DNA of 64,000 nt from an uncultured Eubacteriales bacterium (lineage in GTDB: Bacteria; Bacillota; Clostridia; Oscillospirales; UBA644): NCBI GenBank assembly GCA_905207625.1, contig CAJLLT010000002.1, positions 62,001-126,000 of the forward strand, read 5' to 3'. Both the position numbers and the translations under genes were made by a program. A model generated the notes under the pieces. It searched no databases. It had not been told where the DNA came from and was given only the letters and a program-made list of their open reading frames with translations. Positions 8,293 through 18,208 of this stretch are shown in pieces. Within the stretch, counting starts at the first letter, position 1. Every line of letters starts with the position of its first letter.

Positions 8293-8321
8293 ATTATATC
8301 AGAGCTTCCGGGGCTTGTCAA
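8293..8321 (-). promoter_or_regulatory. Promoter of rplJ-rplL
   Basis: Minus-strand TTGACA (8316-8321), 17-bp spacer, TATAAT (8293-8298): a full consensus match, as expected for a ribosomal protein operon. Confidence 0.9.
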
Positions 8322-8383
8322 GTACCGAAATCGGTAAATTTTTATGAACTTGCACCTTTTCCGACTGTATATCCGGAGCATAA

Positions 8384-8464
8384 GGCACCTTCAACGCGAA
8401 GCCCGTCGGGCTTCGCGCCGCCTGACGCGGTTGCGGGCACATGCGGTGCCCGCAGGAAGGTGCC
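8384..8464. repeat. Compound palindrome A (outer stem plus two hairpins)
   Basis: An 8-bp outer stem (GGCACCTT 8384-8391 with AAGGTGCC 8457-8464) encloses two perfect hairpins: 9 bp at 8396-8404/8408-8416 with loop GTC, and 8 bp at 8433-8440/8446-8453. It lies between the end of leuS and the rplJ promoter. The first hairpin core AAGCCCGTCGGGCTT is shared with palindrome B at 42.6 kb. There is no T-run, so it is not a simple terminator. Confidence 0.75.
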
Positions 8465-8512
8465 GGAGCCCACTCCCGTACATACCCTGACATCCGGCCC
8501 CGGAAACGTGCT

Positions 8513-10921
8513 TTATTTTACAACGATATTTATCATTCTGTCGGGAACATAGATCTCTTTGACAATCTGCTTGCCGTCGACAAAAGAGCGTACGTTCCCG
8601 TTCTCCTTGGCGGCACCGAGAGCCGTATCCCGGTCAGAGCCCTTTGCAAGGACAACCGTGGCACGGAGTTTTCCGTTGACCTGAACCGGGACCTCCACCG
8701 TAGCGTCTACAGTCTTGGACTCATCGTATTCAGCCCATTTCCCGCTGGCAAGCATTCCTCCGAAACCGTTCTCTTCCCACATTTCCTCCGTAAGATGAGG
8801 TGCAAAGGGATTGAGTATGGTAAGGAAAGTACGCATCTCCGCCTTGTTTATGCTCCCCTTATCATATATCTCGTTGAGGAGAGCCATCATTGCGGCGATC
8901 GCCGTGTTGAACTTCAGATTTTCTATATCCTCACTTACCTTTTTGACGGTCTTGTGCATGGAGGCTTCCAGCTGTTCCGAATACTCCTCGCCGTCGCAAA
9001 CCATGGACTGAAGCCCGTAGACTCTTTCAAGGAACCTCTTGCAGCCCCTGACGCCGTTTTCGGACCAGGGGGCAGCCTTCTCGAAATCTCCGATGAACAT
9101 CTCATAAAGTCTGAGGGTGTCAGCACCGAAATCACGGACTATATCATCGGGGTTGACAACGTTTCCACGGCTCTTTGACATTTTTTCGTTGTTTGCCCCC
9201 AGGATCATACCGTGAGAAGTTCTCTTGGCGTACGGTTCGGGTGTGGGAACCACGCCGATGTCATAAAGGAATTTGTGCCAGAATCTGGAGTACAGCAGGT
9301 GCAGAGTGGTATGTTCCATTCCGCCGTTATACCAGTCAACGGGCAACCAGTACTTCAGGGACTCCTGCGAAGCAAGGGCTTCACTGTTTTTCGGATCGCA
9401 GTAACGCAGAAAATACCAGGACGACCCGGCCCACTGAGGCATGGTGTCCGTCTCTCTTCTTGCTTTTCCGCCGCATTTCGGGCAGGTGGTATTCACCCAG
9501 TCCGTCATTTTCGACAGCGGACTCTCACCGTCGTCCGTAGGTTCATAGCTTTCGACATCGGGAAGTCTGAGCGGCAGTTCACTCTCCGGCAGGGGAACAC
9601 AGCCGCACTTTTCGCAGAACACCACGGGAATAGGCTCGCCCCAGTATCTCTGACGGGAGAATATCCAGTCACGGAGCTTGAAATTGACCTTTTCCTTTCC
9701 TATCTTGTTTTCTTCCAGCCAGCCGATGATCTTTTTCTTCGCATCCGCAACGGAAAGCCCGTTGAGGAAGTCGGAATTGACAAGAGTACCCGTCTCGATA
9801 TCGGTAAAAGCTTCCTTTTCTATATCTCCGCCGGCAACGACCTCCACCATAGGCAGGCCGAAGGTCTTCGCGAATTCCCAGTCACGGGTGTCGTGGGCAG
9901 GAACCGCCATTATCGCGCCGGTGCCGTAGCTCATAAGAACGTAATCGGAAGCAAATATGGGAATATGTTTTCCGTTCACCGGATTTATGGCTTCAATACC
10001 GTCAAGACGGACACCTGTCTTGTCCTTGGCAAGTTCCGTGCGTTCAAAATCGCTTTTTCTCGCAGCTTCATCCCGGTAAGCAACAAGGGCATCGTAATTG
10101 CGCAGGAGTTCCTTTTTCTCCTCGATCAGACCGTGTTCGGGAGAAATTACCATATATGTAGCTCCGAACAGGGTATCGGGACGGGTAGTGTAGACCGTCA
10201 GGGTATCTCCCGCGGTGGTTTTGAAATTGACCTCAGCGCCGGTGGAACGCCCGATCCAGTTTCTCTGCTGTGCCTTTATCTTCGGCATATAATCAACAAG
10301 ATCAAGGTCACTTACGAGTCTGTCCGCATATTCGGTTATCTTGAGGACCCACTGGGTCTTGTTTTTTCTGATGACGGGGGCGCCGCAACGTTCGCAGACT
10401 CCGCCCACGACCTCTTCGTTTGCCAGAACACACTTACAGCTTGTACACCAGTTTACCGCCATTTCCTTTTTATAGGCAAGACCGTGCTCAAGAAGCTTGA
10501 GGAATATCCACTGGGTCCACTTGTAGTAATCGGGATCGGTGGTGTTTATTTCCCTGTTCCAGTCAAAAGAAAGACCGAGAGACTGTATCTGCTGCTTGAA
10601 ATGAGCTATATTCTTTTCGGTCACTATGCTGGGGTGGATATTGTTCTTTATCGCAAAATTTTCAGTGGGAAGTCCGAAAGCATCCCACCCCATGGGATAA
10701 AGAACGTTATAACCCTGCATCCGGCGTTTACGGGAAACGATGTCGAGGGCTGTGTAAGGACGGGGATGTCCAACGTGCAGTCCCTGTCCGGAAGGATATG
10801 GGAACTCTACCAAAGCATAGAACTTCGGTTTGGAATAGTCGGTACTGGCGGAGAAAACTCCGGAATCAGCCCATTTTTTCTGCCATTTAGGTTCGATTTT
10901 TTTATGATCGTAGTACGCCAT
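8513..10921 (-). CDS. leuS: Leucine--tRNA ligase
   Basis: 802 residues, the usual bacterial size. It charges tRNA-Leu with leucine. The HIGH-type motif is HVGH at residues 49-52 in YPSGQGLHVGHPRPY; the KMSKS motif is in NEKMSKSRGN near residue 578. A zinc-type knuckle (CTSCKCVLANEEV, CERCGAP) sits at about 157-181, and the CP1 editing domain shows TTRPDTLFGATYMV. The WYNGGMEHTTLHLLYSRFW block is typical of LeuRS. It is the last gene of the smc operon, 2 bp after rsfS. Confidence 0.98.
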   Translation of the reverse strand: MAYYDHKKIEPKWQKKWADSGVFSASTDYSKPKFYALVEFPYPSGQGLHVGHPRPYTALDIVSRKRRMQGYNVLYPMGWDAFGLPTENFAIKNNIHPSIVTEKNIAHFKQQIQSLGLSFDWNREINTTDPDYYKWTQWIFLKLLEHGLAYKKEMAVNWCTSCKCVLANEEVVGGVCERCGAPVIRKNKTQWVLKITEYADRLVSDLDLVDYMPKIKAQQRNWIGRSTGAEVNFKTTAGDTLTVYTTRPDTLFGATYMVISPEHGLIEEKKELLRNYDALVAYRDEAARKSDFERTELAKDKTGVRLDGIEAINPVNGKHIPIFASDYVLMSYGTGAIMAVPAHDTRDWEFAKTFGLPMVEVVAGGDIEKEAFTDIETGTLVNSDFLNGLSVADAKKKIIGWLEENKIGKEKVNFKLRDWIFSRQRYWGEPIPVVFCEKCGCVPLPESELPLRLPDVESYEPTDDGESPLSKMTDWVNTTCPKCGGKARRETDTMPQWAGSSWYFLRYCDPKNSEALASQESLKYWLPVDWYNGGMEHTTLHLLYSRFWHKFLYDIGVVPTPEPYAKRTSHGMILGANNEKMSKSRGNVVNPDDIVRDFGADTLRLYEMFIGDFEKAAPWSENGVRGCKRFLERVYGLQSMVCDGEEYSEQLEASMHKTVKKVSEDIENLKFNTAIAAMMALLNEIYDKGSINKAEMRTFLTILNPFAPHLTEEMWEENGFGGMLASGKWAEYDESKTVDATVEVPVQVNGKLRATVVLAKGSDRDTALGAAKENGNVRSFVDGKQIVKEIYVPDRMINIVVK

Positions 10922-10923
10922 GA

Positions 10924-11283
10924 TTACTTTTTCTCCTCCAGAATCTCGGAAATATCAACGACTGTTCCGTCCTTCCAGAAACGTTCCAGATCGTAAAATG
11001 CTCTCATTTCGCGGTTGTAGATATGGATAACGGCTTCGGTATAGTCAAGAAGGATCCATCCTCCTTCGGCAACGCCTTCACGGTGATGAAGCGCGAACCC
11101 CGCCTTTTCCATCTGATATTCGCACTCATCCGCAAGAGCCTTCACCTGGGTGGACGAGGAGCCGTTGCAGATCACAAAATATGACGTAAGGCTGGTGAGT
11201 TCTTCTATCTTGAGGACCCTTATATCTTTCGCCTTTTTGCTGTCCAGCGCCTTTACTGCGGTTTCAATTATCTTGTTCTCCAT
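10924..11283 (-). CDS. rsfS: Ribosomal silencing factor RsfS
   Basis: 119 residues, normal for the DUF143/Iojap family. It binds L14 and blocks joining of ribosomal subunits when nutrients are low. Visible blocks are KAKDIRVLKIEELTSLTSYF, CNGSSSTQVKALADECE, GWILLDYTEAVIHIY and FYDLERFW. It lies 4 bp after nadD-yqeK, the usual neighbour in Firmicutes. Confidence 0.97.
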   Translation of the reverse strand: MENKIIETAVKALDSKKAKDIRVLKIEELTSLTSYFVICNGSSSTQVKALADECEYQMEKAGFALHHREGVAEGGWILLDYTEAVIHIYNREMRAFYDLERFWKDGTVVDISEILEEKK

Positions 11284-11287
11284 ATGA

Positions 11288-12475
11288 TCATTCCTTTCCT
11301 TTGTTTCCGAATCCGGCGGCTATGTACTCGTTATACATATCCACAGTATCCGTGTTAAGGTACTTCCCCTTGTTTATTTTATCTTTAATGGTCCATTCCA
11401 TACACTCAAAAAGAGCCCGGTTAAGATCTTTATACGCAAGCGCCCGGTAGTACTCAACGTTTTCATAGTCACGGGTGGGTTCCACAAAATCCGCCACATA
11501 AACTATTTTATCCAGCAGTGTCATGTTTTTCCCGCCCACCGTATGACGGGAGACGGCCCGGAGGATCTGTTCATCATCTATTCCCAGTTCATCCTTCAGC
11601 ACATACGGCGCCGTCATTGCGTGTAAAAACGGTGACGGGGTGTTTTCCCTGCCTTCATTCGGGATATTGTAGCGCCGGATGATATGCCACTGCTCATCAT
11701 CGCTGAAGTTCTTCGTCACGTCGTGAAGGAGTCCGGCAACCGTCGCTTTTTCCACGTCGGCACCGTTTATGCGGGCAAGTTCAGCGGCAGTTTTCATCAC
11801 ACCGAGGGAATGTTCGTAACGTTTCGGCTTAAGTATACGCCGCAGGAGTTTCTTGTATCTTTCCAGATCATACTCCCCCACCGAATACACGTTATTTTCT
11901 ATGATATACTCATACACCCCCGGGGCGAGCAGACCGGATACGTTTTTACCCTCACGAAGCTGTTGCCGTATTTCCGTGGAAGACATTTTCAGGGGCTCGA
12001 AATCCACTAAAGTACATGCCGCACCGTATTCCGATTCCAGGAAGCTTTTTTCGGCTTCAAGAGCTTCCCGGTCATCCCCCGTGCGGGTCAGACACGCGAT
12101 ATGGGCAAGTTTCATTATTCTTTCCGCTTCATACCAGTTTTTCAGTGTCAGGAACATATCGGAACCGGTGTACAGCACAAGTTCGGCATCCGGATAAAGC
12201 TCACGGAAATGTTCCAGTGTATGTACGGTATAGCTTTTTCCGCCCCGGTCGATCTCATAGGTGCAAAGTTCCGCATCCGTGTCTTTCAGTGAAAGCCGGA
12301 GCATATTCAGCCTGTCCTCGTCGGAGGTCATACCCAGAGCCTTGTGGGGGGGCTCTGCGGTGGGTACGACAAAAACCTTTATGGGACGGAAAGCATCGCT
12401 GAAGGTTTTCAGAGCTTTGATATGCCCGAGGTGGCACGGATCAAAAGTGCCCCCGAAAATACCTATCCTTTTCAT
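11288..12475 (-). CDS. nadD-yqeK: Fused nicotinate-nucleotide adenylyltransferase / YqeK HD hydrolase
   Basis: ATG 12475 is chosen because MKRIGIFGGTFDPCHLGH is the conserved NadD start; the frame is open upstream but without relatives. 395 residues. Residues 1 to about 200 are NadD, which makes deamido-NAD from NaMN and ATP: GGTFDPCHLGH, the ISSTEIR-like block MSSTEIRQQL. Residues about 210-395 are a YqeK-type HD domain (RYEHSLGVMKTAAELA, LLHDVTKNF, HAMTAPYVLKDELG), which in relatives cleaves Ap4A symmetrically. The fusion joins two proteins that are separate neighbours in Bacillus. The start overlaps the end of yhbY by 4 bp. Confidence 0.95.
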   Translation of the reverse strand: MKRIGIFGGTFDPCHLGHIKALKTFSDAFRPIKVFVVPTAEPPHKALGMTSDEDRLNMLRLSLKDTDAELCTYEIDRGGKSYTVHTLEHFRELYPDAELVLYTGSDMFLTLKNWYEAERIMKLAHIACLTRTGDDREALEAEKSFLESEYGAACTLVDFEPLKMSSTEIRQQLREGKNVSGLLAPGVYEYIIENNVYSVGEYDLERYKKLLRRILKPKRYEHSLGVMKTAAELARINGADVEKATVAGLLHDVTKNFSDDEQWHIIRRYNIPNEGRENTPSPFLHAMTAPYVLKDELGIDDEQILRAVSRHTVGGKNMTLLDKIVYVADFVEPTRDYENVEYYRALAYKDLNRALFECMEWTIKDKINKGKYLNTDTVDMYNEYIAAGFGNKGKE

Positions 12476-12759
12476 TTCGGCAAGACTATTTTCGGTTTTT
12501 TCGACTGACGGTAAAGCACCGCTTTTGTCCCGATAGCACAGATAACCTGAGCATTGCATTCTTCCGCTATTATATTTGCCGCTTCTATAGGCTTGTATTC
12601 GCAATTCTCAAGACAGCGGAGTTTTATCAGCTCCCTCGCCTCAAGAGCATCATTCGCCTGTTTTATCAGATTTTCGCCTATTCCTCCCTTGCCTATATGG
12701 AGTATGGGTTCCTCCTTGCTGGCAAGGCCTCGGAGATAGGCTCTCTGTTTGCTGGTCAT
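12472..12759 (-). CDS. yhbY: YhbY family RNA-binding protein (CRM domain)
   Basis: 95 residues forming a single CRM domain: LTSKQRAYLRGLA-type start (MTSKQRAYLRGLASKEEPIL), IGKGGIGENLIKQ with the GxxG loop, and the end QVICAIGTKAVLYRQSKKPK. Relatives bind pre-50S particles. It overlaps the end of rdgB by 1 bp and the following nadD-yqeK by 4 bp. Confidence 0.95.
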   Translation of the reverse strand: MTSKQRAYLRGLASKEEPILHIGKGGIGENLIKQANDALEARELIKLRCLENCEYKPIEAANIIAEECNAQVICAIGTKAVLYRQSKKPKIVLPK

Positions 12760-13352
12760 TATTCTTTTCCTTTCATTTCGGTTATAAGTTTTCTGAATTT
12801 TTCCAACGCACGGGCTCGGTGACTTATGCGGTTCTTGATATCTCCGCTGAGCTCCGCAAAGGTTTTTCCGTACTCCTCGACAAGGAAATAGGGGTCATAC
12901 CCGAAGCCGTTGTTTCCCCGGTGTTCGTCAATGACTGTTCCGGGACACTCCCCCTCCGCGGTAACGGTACGTCCGTCGGGGAATACCATGGCAATGGCGC
13001 TGACGAATTTTGCCCGTCTGTCCGTCACATCTTCAAGGTTTTTCATCAGCAGAGCATTGTTTTTTTCGTCGGTAGCGCCCTCTCCGGAATACCTTGCGGA
13101 GTACACCCCCGGAGCACCGTGAAGAGCTTCAACGCAAAGCCCGCTGTCATCCGCAATACAGGGCATACCCGACGCCTTCATCCCGGCCCGGGCTTTTATG
13201 AGAGCATTTTCCGCAAAAGTTTTTCCCGTTTCCTCCGGGTCGGACTCCACTCCCGCCTCCTTCAGGGAAAGAACCTGATACATATCCCCGAGAATGGCTT
13301 TTATCTCCCGTATTTTGTTGGGATTATTGGACGCTGCAAGAATTTTTTCCAT
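12759..13352 (-). CDS. rdgB: XTP/dITP diphosphatase (RdgB/HAM1)
   Basis: ATG 13352 gives the conserved start MEKILAASNNPNKIREI with GGAG just upstream; 197 residues, the family length. It hydrolyses non-canonical purine nucleoside triphosphates to monophosphates. Motifs: SNNPNKIREIK (phosphate binding), FAENALIKARAG, IADDSGLCVEALHGAPGVYS, GFGYDPYFLV and SHRARALEKF. It is co-transcribed with ftsY, whose stop lies 10 bp upstream. Confidence 0.97.
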   Translation of the reverse strand: MEKILAASNNPNKIREIKAILGDMYQVLSLKEAGVESDPEETGKTFAENALIKARAGMKASGMPCIADDSGLCVEALHGAPGVYSARYSGEGATDEKNNALLMKNLEDVTDRRAKFVSAIAMVFPDGRTVTAEGECPGTVIDEHRGNNGFGYDPYFLVEEYGKTFAELSGDIKNRISHRARALEKFRKLITEMKGKE

Positions 13353-13362
13353 ATTCTCTCCT

Positions 13363-14274
13363 TTATTCTCCGTCCAGGAGAGCTTTTGCGAAGGCATCAG
13401 GATCGAAGAACTGCAGATCGTCCGCCTTTTCGCCTACGCCTATAAGTTTTATCGGGACCCCGGTCTCTTCACGCACCGCGATCGTCACGCCGCCCTTTGC
13501 CGTTCCGTCAAGCTTGGTAAGCACAACTCCGGTTATTGCCGCCGCCTGCTTGAAATCCCGTGCCTGACTTATGGCGTTCTGCCCGGTTGTTGCATCAAGG
13601 ACAAGCAGAGTCTCCTTATCCGCATCCGGGAGTTCCCGTTCGGTTACCCGGGCTATCTTGGAAAGCTCATCCATAAGATTCTTCTTATTGTGAAGCCGCC
13701 CTGCGGTATCGCAGATAACGACATCCGCCCCCCTTGCCTTCGCCGCTTTCAGTGCGTCAAAAACCACTGCTGCGGGATCCGATCCGTCCTGATGTTTGAC
13801 TATATCTATATCTGCGCGCTGAGCCCAGATTTCCACCTGTTCAATAGCGGCGGCGCGGAAGGTGTCGGCAGCGGCTATTATGACCTTCTTGCCCTGATCC
13901 TTCAGCATTTTCGCGAGTTTGCCGATGGTGGTGGTCTTGCCGACGCCGTTTACCCCTACAACGACTATAACGGAGGGTTTCGTGTTCAGGTTCAGCTCGT
14001 TTCCGCCACGCATCATATCGGCAATTATGCCGCACAGAGCGGTCCTGAGAGCTTCCGCATCCTCGATTTTTTCCAGCTTTGCCTTCTGTCTGAGACTGTC
14101 AATTATCTTTTCCGCAGTCTCCACGCCGACATCCGCGAGAATCAGAGTCTCCAGCAGCTCGTCAAGAAAGTCCTCATCGACCTTTCTGAAGGCGGCAAAT
14201 ATTCCGTTAAGGCTTTTTCCCAGCCCTTCTTTGGTTTTGCTCAGGCCCTGTTTTATCTTATCAAAAAATCCCAT
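13363..14274 (-). CDS. ftsY: Signal recognition particle receptor FtsY
   Basis: 303 residues. The NG GTPase with GVNGVGKTTTIGKLA (P-loop, about residue 107), DTFRAAAIEQ, DTAGRLHNK and TKLDGTAKGG. The N-terminus is short (about 30 residues, MGFFDKIKQGLSKTKEGLGK), so it lacks the long acidic A domain of enterobacteria, which is normal in Firmicutes. It docks SRP-ribosome complexes at the membrane. It follows smc by 20 bp. Confidence 0.98.
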   Translation of the reverse strand: MGFFDKIKQGLSKTKEGLGKSLNGIFAAFRKVDEDFLDELLETLILADVGVETAEKIIDSLRQKAKLEKIEDAEALRTALCGIIADMMRGGNELNLNTKPSVIVVVGVNGVGKTTTIGKLAKMLKDQGKKVIIAAADTFRAAAIEQVEIWAQRADIDIVKHQDGSDPAAVVFDALKAAKARGADVVICDTAGRLHNKKNLMDELSKIARVTERELPDADKETLLVLDATTGQNAISQARDFKQAAAITGVVLTKLDGTAKGGVTIAVREETGVPIKLIGVGEKADDLQFFDPDAFAKALLDGE

Positions 14275-14294
14275 TTATTCTCCTTTTTCCGTCT

Positions 14295-17200
14295 TTACAG
14301 CTGTTCGTCAGCAATATCCTTTACGTTTATGGTAAGCATCTTGGACACGCCCTTTTCTCTCATGGTCACGCCGTAGAGCCTGTCGGCAATTTCCATCGTT
14401 CCGCGGCGGTGAGTGATGAGAAGGAACTGGGTCTTGTGCGAAAGGTTGCTCAGATATCGGGCATACCGTACCACGTTCACGTCATCCAGCGCAGATTCGA
14501 TCTCGTCCAGAAGACAGAAGGGCGAGGGGCGCATATGCAGCAGCGCGAAATACAGCGCAATAGCGGTGAGACTCTGCTCTCCTCCGGACAGAGACGACAG
14601 ATGCTTTATAATTTTCCCCGGAGGAGCGACATATATCTCTATTCCGGATTCCAGCAGATTTTCCCCGTCGGTAAGTTCCAGCCGGGCTGAACCGCCGTTG
14701 AACAGTTCCCGGAAGACCCGGGAGAATTCCTCGTTGATAGCCTTGAAGCTCTCGGCGAAGATTTTTTTCATTTCCTCCTCAAGATCCGCGATTATACCGG
14801 TCAGTTCGTCCCTGGACTTTGTAAGATCCTCAGTCTGTTCTCTGAGCTCGTCGTGACGCTTCCTGACCTCCGCAAACTCGTCAATAGCCTCCACATTTAC
14901 GCTTCCCAGAGCCTTTATTGACGCCCGGAGTTCCGCAACCCGCTTCTTCGCCTCTTCAAAGGGCATTCCGGCGGTAAACCCGCCTGCCTGGGCTTCGGAC
15001 AGGGTCATTTCATATTCATCCCAGATTTTTGCGATAACGGTATCGGAGTCATTGCGCAGAGTCGCCTGCCGTATCTGCATCCGTTCCGCTTCACGGGCAA
15101 GTTTCTCCTTTTGCTCAAAGAGTTTCTTTTCCCCTTCGAATATTCTGTTTTTCTCGGCTTCAAGTCCGTCACGGCGGCTTGTTGTGTCCGCAATGTGCTT
15201 GGAACACTCTTTTTCAAGAGTCCTGAGAGAAGAATTCGCTTCCTTCAGATCGGCGATCCTGCGGGTATATTCAACGTTCCGTGCCTCTATTTCGGATATC
15301 TGCTCCAGGCGTTTTGCCGAGGACTGGGTTCCCTGTTCAAGGCGCTGATTCAGCTGTTCGATATTCAGCCTCAGACTCTCGCCGTTCTTTGCGTATTCCA
15401 CACGGCGGACCTCTTTGGCGTATATTTCCTCCCGGATACGTTCCAGATTTTCAAGAATATGTCCGTTTTCATCCTCGGCGGAACGGAGATCCCGCTTTAT
15501 TTTCTCAAGCTGGGCGGTCTTTTCGGAAATCAGACCTTCGGTCTTTGCCAAATCCGCCTGCTCCCCGTCAAGGTCTTCCTTTGCCCGGGAAATATTGTCC
15601 TGCAAAGACCGCATCTGTTCCCGGATATTGGTTATATACAGAGTGCAATAGTCAAGTTCCGCCTTCCGCTTGACCTGCTCATCATCAACTGTCTTTATCT
15701 CCGCGTTTATGCCATCGACCTGTGCCGTAAGCATATTCAGTTCGGAAAGGGCATTGCGAAGTTCTTTATCGGCGGCCTCAGCTTCTTCCGCAAGTTTCTT
15801 TTCAGTCTCCGCGAGTGCTTCGGTTTCATTTGCCCGGCTGAGGATCCCCACATTTTTCCCCACGGAACCGCCGGTAAGGGAACCTCCGGCATTGACGACC
15901 TGTCCGTCAAGGGTAACAAGCCGGAAGGAGTAACCGCTGCTGCGGGCTATCCGGGTCGCATCGTCAAGGGTTTCCGCCACGGCAGTCCGTCCCAGAAGTG
16001 ATTCAATAACCCCTCTGTATCGGTCGTCACAGGTTATTATCTGGCTTGCAAGCCCGCGGAAACCGGGCATTGACGCAAAGTTCCGGGCATCAAGGACCTT
16101 CGGTCTGACCGTATCCAGAGGAAGAAACGTCGCGCGTCCGAGATTTCTGCTCTTCAGCAGCGAAATACAGTTTTTCGCGTCCTTTTCGGTTTCGGTGATT
16201 ATATTCTGTATTGCCGCACCGAGCGCCGTCTCCACCGCAACGGAATACTCCCTGTCGGTCTTGATCACGCCGGCAACGGTTCCGCAGACTCCGTGAAGGA
16301 CGCCTTTTTCAGCCTCCGTCATGACGCTTTTTACGCTTCCGGAAAAGCCCTCATAATGCTTTTCCATATCCTCAAGCATTCTGCGTCTGTCCTGGGTCTG
16401 ACGAAGTTTAAGAGTTCTTTCGTTGAGTTCCCGGCGGAGTTTTTCGCAACGGTCCTGCCTGGAATTCTTTTTCAGGGCATATCCGCCCAGCATATTCTCA
16501 AGACTCCTGCGCTTCTGCGCAAGGGTTTCAAGCTCATTTTCCGCATTTTCCCCGGTTTTTTCCAGAGAAGCAAGTCTTTCGGCGGCATCGGAAAGTTCTT
16601 TTTCGGTCTCTTCAAGCTTTCTGACAAGCCCGGCTTTTCTGCCGTCGGCACCGCTTACGCGGAGCTGCATTGCGGTTATCTGTGCCGTAAGGGCTTCCGC
16701 CTCGTCGGCAAGGGAGCGGCTTTTCTTTGCGACCTCTTCCCCTTCGGCACGTTGCGCTTCCCGTTCGCTCTCCGCCCCGGAAATATCTTCGGCAAGCTCC
16801 GCCGCCTGTTTTTCCGCCAGGAGCAGTTGTCCGGTCTTTTCCTCTATTTCCTTTTTCAGGGCTTCCCTTACGGAATCATCATCGGAAAGTTCTGTCCGGA
16901 TACGTTCTATATCCCGTTGCCCGTGCTCTATGTCGTTCCCGAGAAGCAGGATCTCGGAATCCCTGTCACGGCATTGCTGCTCGTACTCAGAGATCTTTTC
17001 GCGGAGTTTTTCTATTTCGACAGTCAGATCCCTGATATCCGCGCCGAGTCTCTCACTGCGGTCTTCATATTCCTGAACACCGGCATCCACCGCGGAAAGA
17101 CTTGATCTGATGCTTTCCGCAGTCTCCGCCGCCTTTTTTATTTCGGCCTCCGTCTGTTTGAGCCCGTCCAGCCAGACCGAGAGTTCCAGGACCTTTTTTT

Positions 17201-17861
17201 CCTCATAAAGAGCCAGGTATTTCTTCGCCTTCTCCGCCTGTTTTCCCAGGGGGCCGAGACGGTCGGAAAGTTCAGTAAGTATATCAGTGAGCCGGACGAG
17301 ATTTTCCGATGTAAGGGCAAGTTTTCTCGCGCTCTCCTCTTTCTTGTACTTGAATCCGGCAATTCCCGCAGCCTCTTCGAAAAAATGGCGCCGGTCCGTA
17401 CTTTTTGAAGTGATTATTTCGGTAACGGTTCCCTGTCCGATAATGGAGTAGCCGGTCTTACCGAGACCGGTATCCCGCAAAAGCTCCTGAATATCCTTGA
17501 GCCGGACGGGCTTGCGGTTGATGAAATACTCACTGTCCCCGGATCTGTAATAACGTCTTGTAAGGGCAACTTCTTCATACGGGACGGCAAGAGCGCCGTC
17601 GGAGTTCAGCAGGGTAAGTGTCACTTCGGCAAAGCCGAGGGGTTTACGGCTTTGCGTACCGTCAAAGATAACATCCTCGGTCTTGTTTCCCCTCAGGGTT
17701 TTTGCGGAGGTCTCCCCCATTACCCATCGGACAGCATCGGCAATATTGCTCTTACCGCTGCCGTTCGGACCGATTATCGCGGTTATACCGTCACTGAAGT
17801 TGATCAGAGTGCGGTCGGGAAATGATTTAAAACCGATAAGTTCCAGACTTTTCAGTTGCAT
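14295..17861 (-). CDS. smc: Chromosome partition protein SMC
   Basis: 1188 residues, full length. Head motifs are the P-loop GPNGSGKSN at residues 31-39, the ABC signature LSGGEQSLTAIALYFALL and Walker B FCLLDEIESALDD near the C-terminus. Two long coiled coils flank a hinge around residues 510-660 (SGSVKSVMTEAEKGVLHGVC onward, VNAGGSLTGGSVGK). SMC dimers with ScpAB compact and separate chromosomes. It is the first gene of a seven-gene leftward operon with its own promoter; rnc, often next to it, is absent. Confidence 0.98.
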   Translation of the reverse strand: MQLKSLELIGFKSFPDRTLINFSDGITAIIGPNGSGKSNIADAVRWVMGETSAKTLRGNKTEDVIFDGTQSRKPLGFAEVTLTLLNSDGALAVPYEEVALTRRYYRSGDSEYFINRKPVRLKDIQELLRDTGLGKTGYSIIGQGTVTEIITSKSTDRRHFFEEAAGIAGFKYKKEESARKLALTSENLVRLTDILTELSDRLGPLGKQAEKAKKYLALYEEKKVLELSVWLDGLKQTEAEIKKAAETAESIRSSLSAVDAGVQEYEDRSERLGADIRDLTVEIEKLREKISEYEQQCRDRDSEILLLGNDIEHGQRDIERIRTELSDDDSVREALKKEIEEKTGQLLLAEKQAAELAEDISGAESEREAQRAEGEEVAKKSRSLADEAEALTAQITAMQLRVSGADGRKAGLVRKLEETEKELSDAAERLASLEKTGENAENELETLAQKRRSLENMLGGYALKKNSRQDRCEKLRRELNERTLKLRQTQDRRRMLEDMEKHYEGFSGSVKSVMTEAEKGVLHGVCGTVAGVIKTDREYSVAVETALGAAIQNIITETEKDAKNCISLLKSRNLGRATFLPLDTVRPKVLDARNFASMPGFRGLASQIITCDDRYRGVIESLLGRTAVAETLDDATRIARSSGYSFRLVTLDGQVVNAGGSLTGGSVGKNVGILSRANETEALAETEKKLAEEAEAADKELRNALSELNMLTAQVDGINAEIKTVDDEQVKRKAELDYCTLYITNIREQMRSLQDNISRAKEDLDGEQADLAKTEGLISEKTAQLEKIKRDLRSAEDENGHILENLERIREEIYAKEVRRVEYAKNGESLRLNIEQLNQRLEQGTQSSAKRLEQISEIEARNVEYTRRIADLKEANSSLRTLEKECSKHIADTTSRRDGLEAEKNRIFEGEKKLFEQKEKLAREAERMQIRQATLRNDSDTVIAKIWDEYEMTLSEAQAGGFTAGMPFEEAKKRVAELRASIKALGSVNVEAIDEFAEVRKRHDELREQTEDLTKSRDELTGIIADLEEEMKKIFAESFKAINEEFSRVFRELFNGGSARLELTDGENLLESGIEIYVAPPGKIIKHLSSLSGGEQSLTAIALYFALLHMRPSPFCLLDEIESALDDVNVVRYARYLSNLSHKTQFLLITHRRGTMEIADRLYGVTMREKGVSKMLTINVKDIADEQL

Positions 17862-17904
17862 CCCGTTTCCACCCCGCTTTACTTATTAAAAAGTATTATT
17901 GCTG

Positions 17905-17933
17905 ATTATAGCACAGAAACACGGCTTTTTCAA
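17905..17933 (-). promoter_or_regulatory. Promoter of the smc operon
   Basis: Minus-strand TTGAAA (17928-17933), 17-bp spacer, TATAAT (17905-17910). Confidence 0.8.
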
Positions 17934-18079
17934 TACATGAAACGGAAATTTTAAAATATATTCGTTTCTTCCTTCTCTCGGGGCTCCCGGGGAATGAAAA
18001 AAAAGAGAAGTCAGACCATAATTCAAGAATAAATCCGAAAAAGTTCCTCTTTTTTTTGCTTTTTCCGGCGAGATGGGTA

Positions 18080-18108
18080 TTGCTTTTTTATGTTTTTTTT
18101 GGTATAAT
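18080..18108 (+). promoter_or_regulatory. Promoter of rpmB
   Basis: TTGCTT (18080-18085), 17-bp T-rich spacer ending GG, TATAAT (18103-18108). Confidence 0.78.
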
Positions 18109-18208
18109 TGTGTTCCGAAAAGAAGAAAGCCCTGTCCGAGTATCCACTCCGTGTGCTTTCTCGATGAATTTCGTATACATATCATGCGATAACGGAGGTG
18201 TTTAAGTC

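Larger units (their letters stand above)
17862..18208. other. Divergent control region smc / rpmB
   Basis: It holds the leftward smc promoter and the rightward rpmB promoter. A T-rich stretch at 18050-18100 overlaps the rpmB promoter spacer. I see no gene or structured RNA between them. Confidence 0.7.

Noticed and set aside
8384..8464. Palindrome A as the leuS terminator
   Set aside because: The stems are GC-rich but there is no T-run on either strand.
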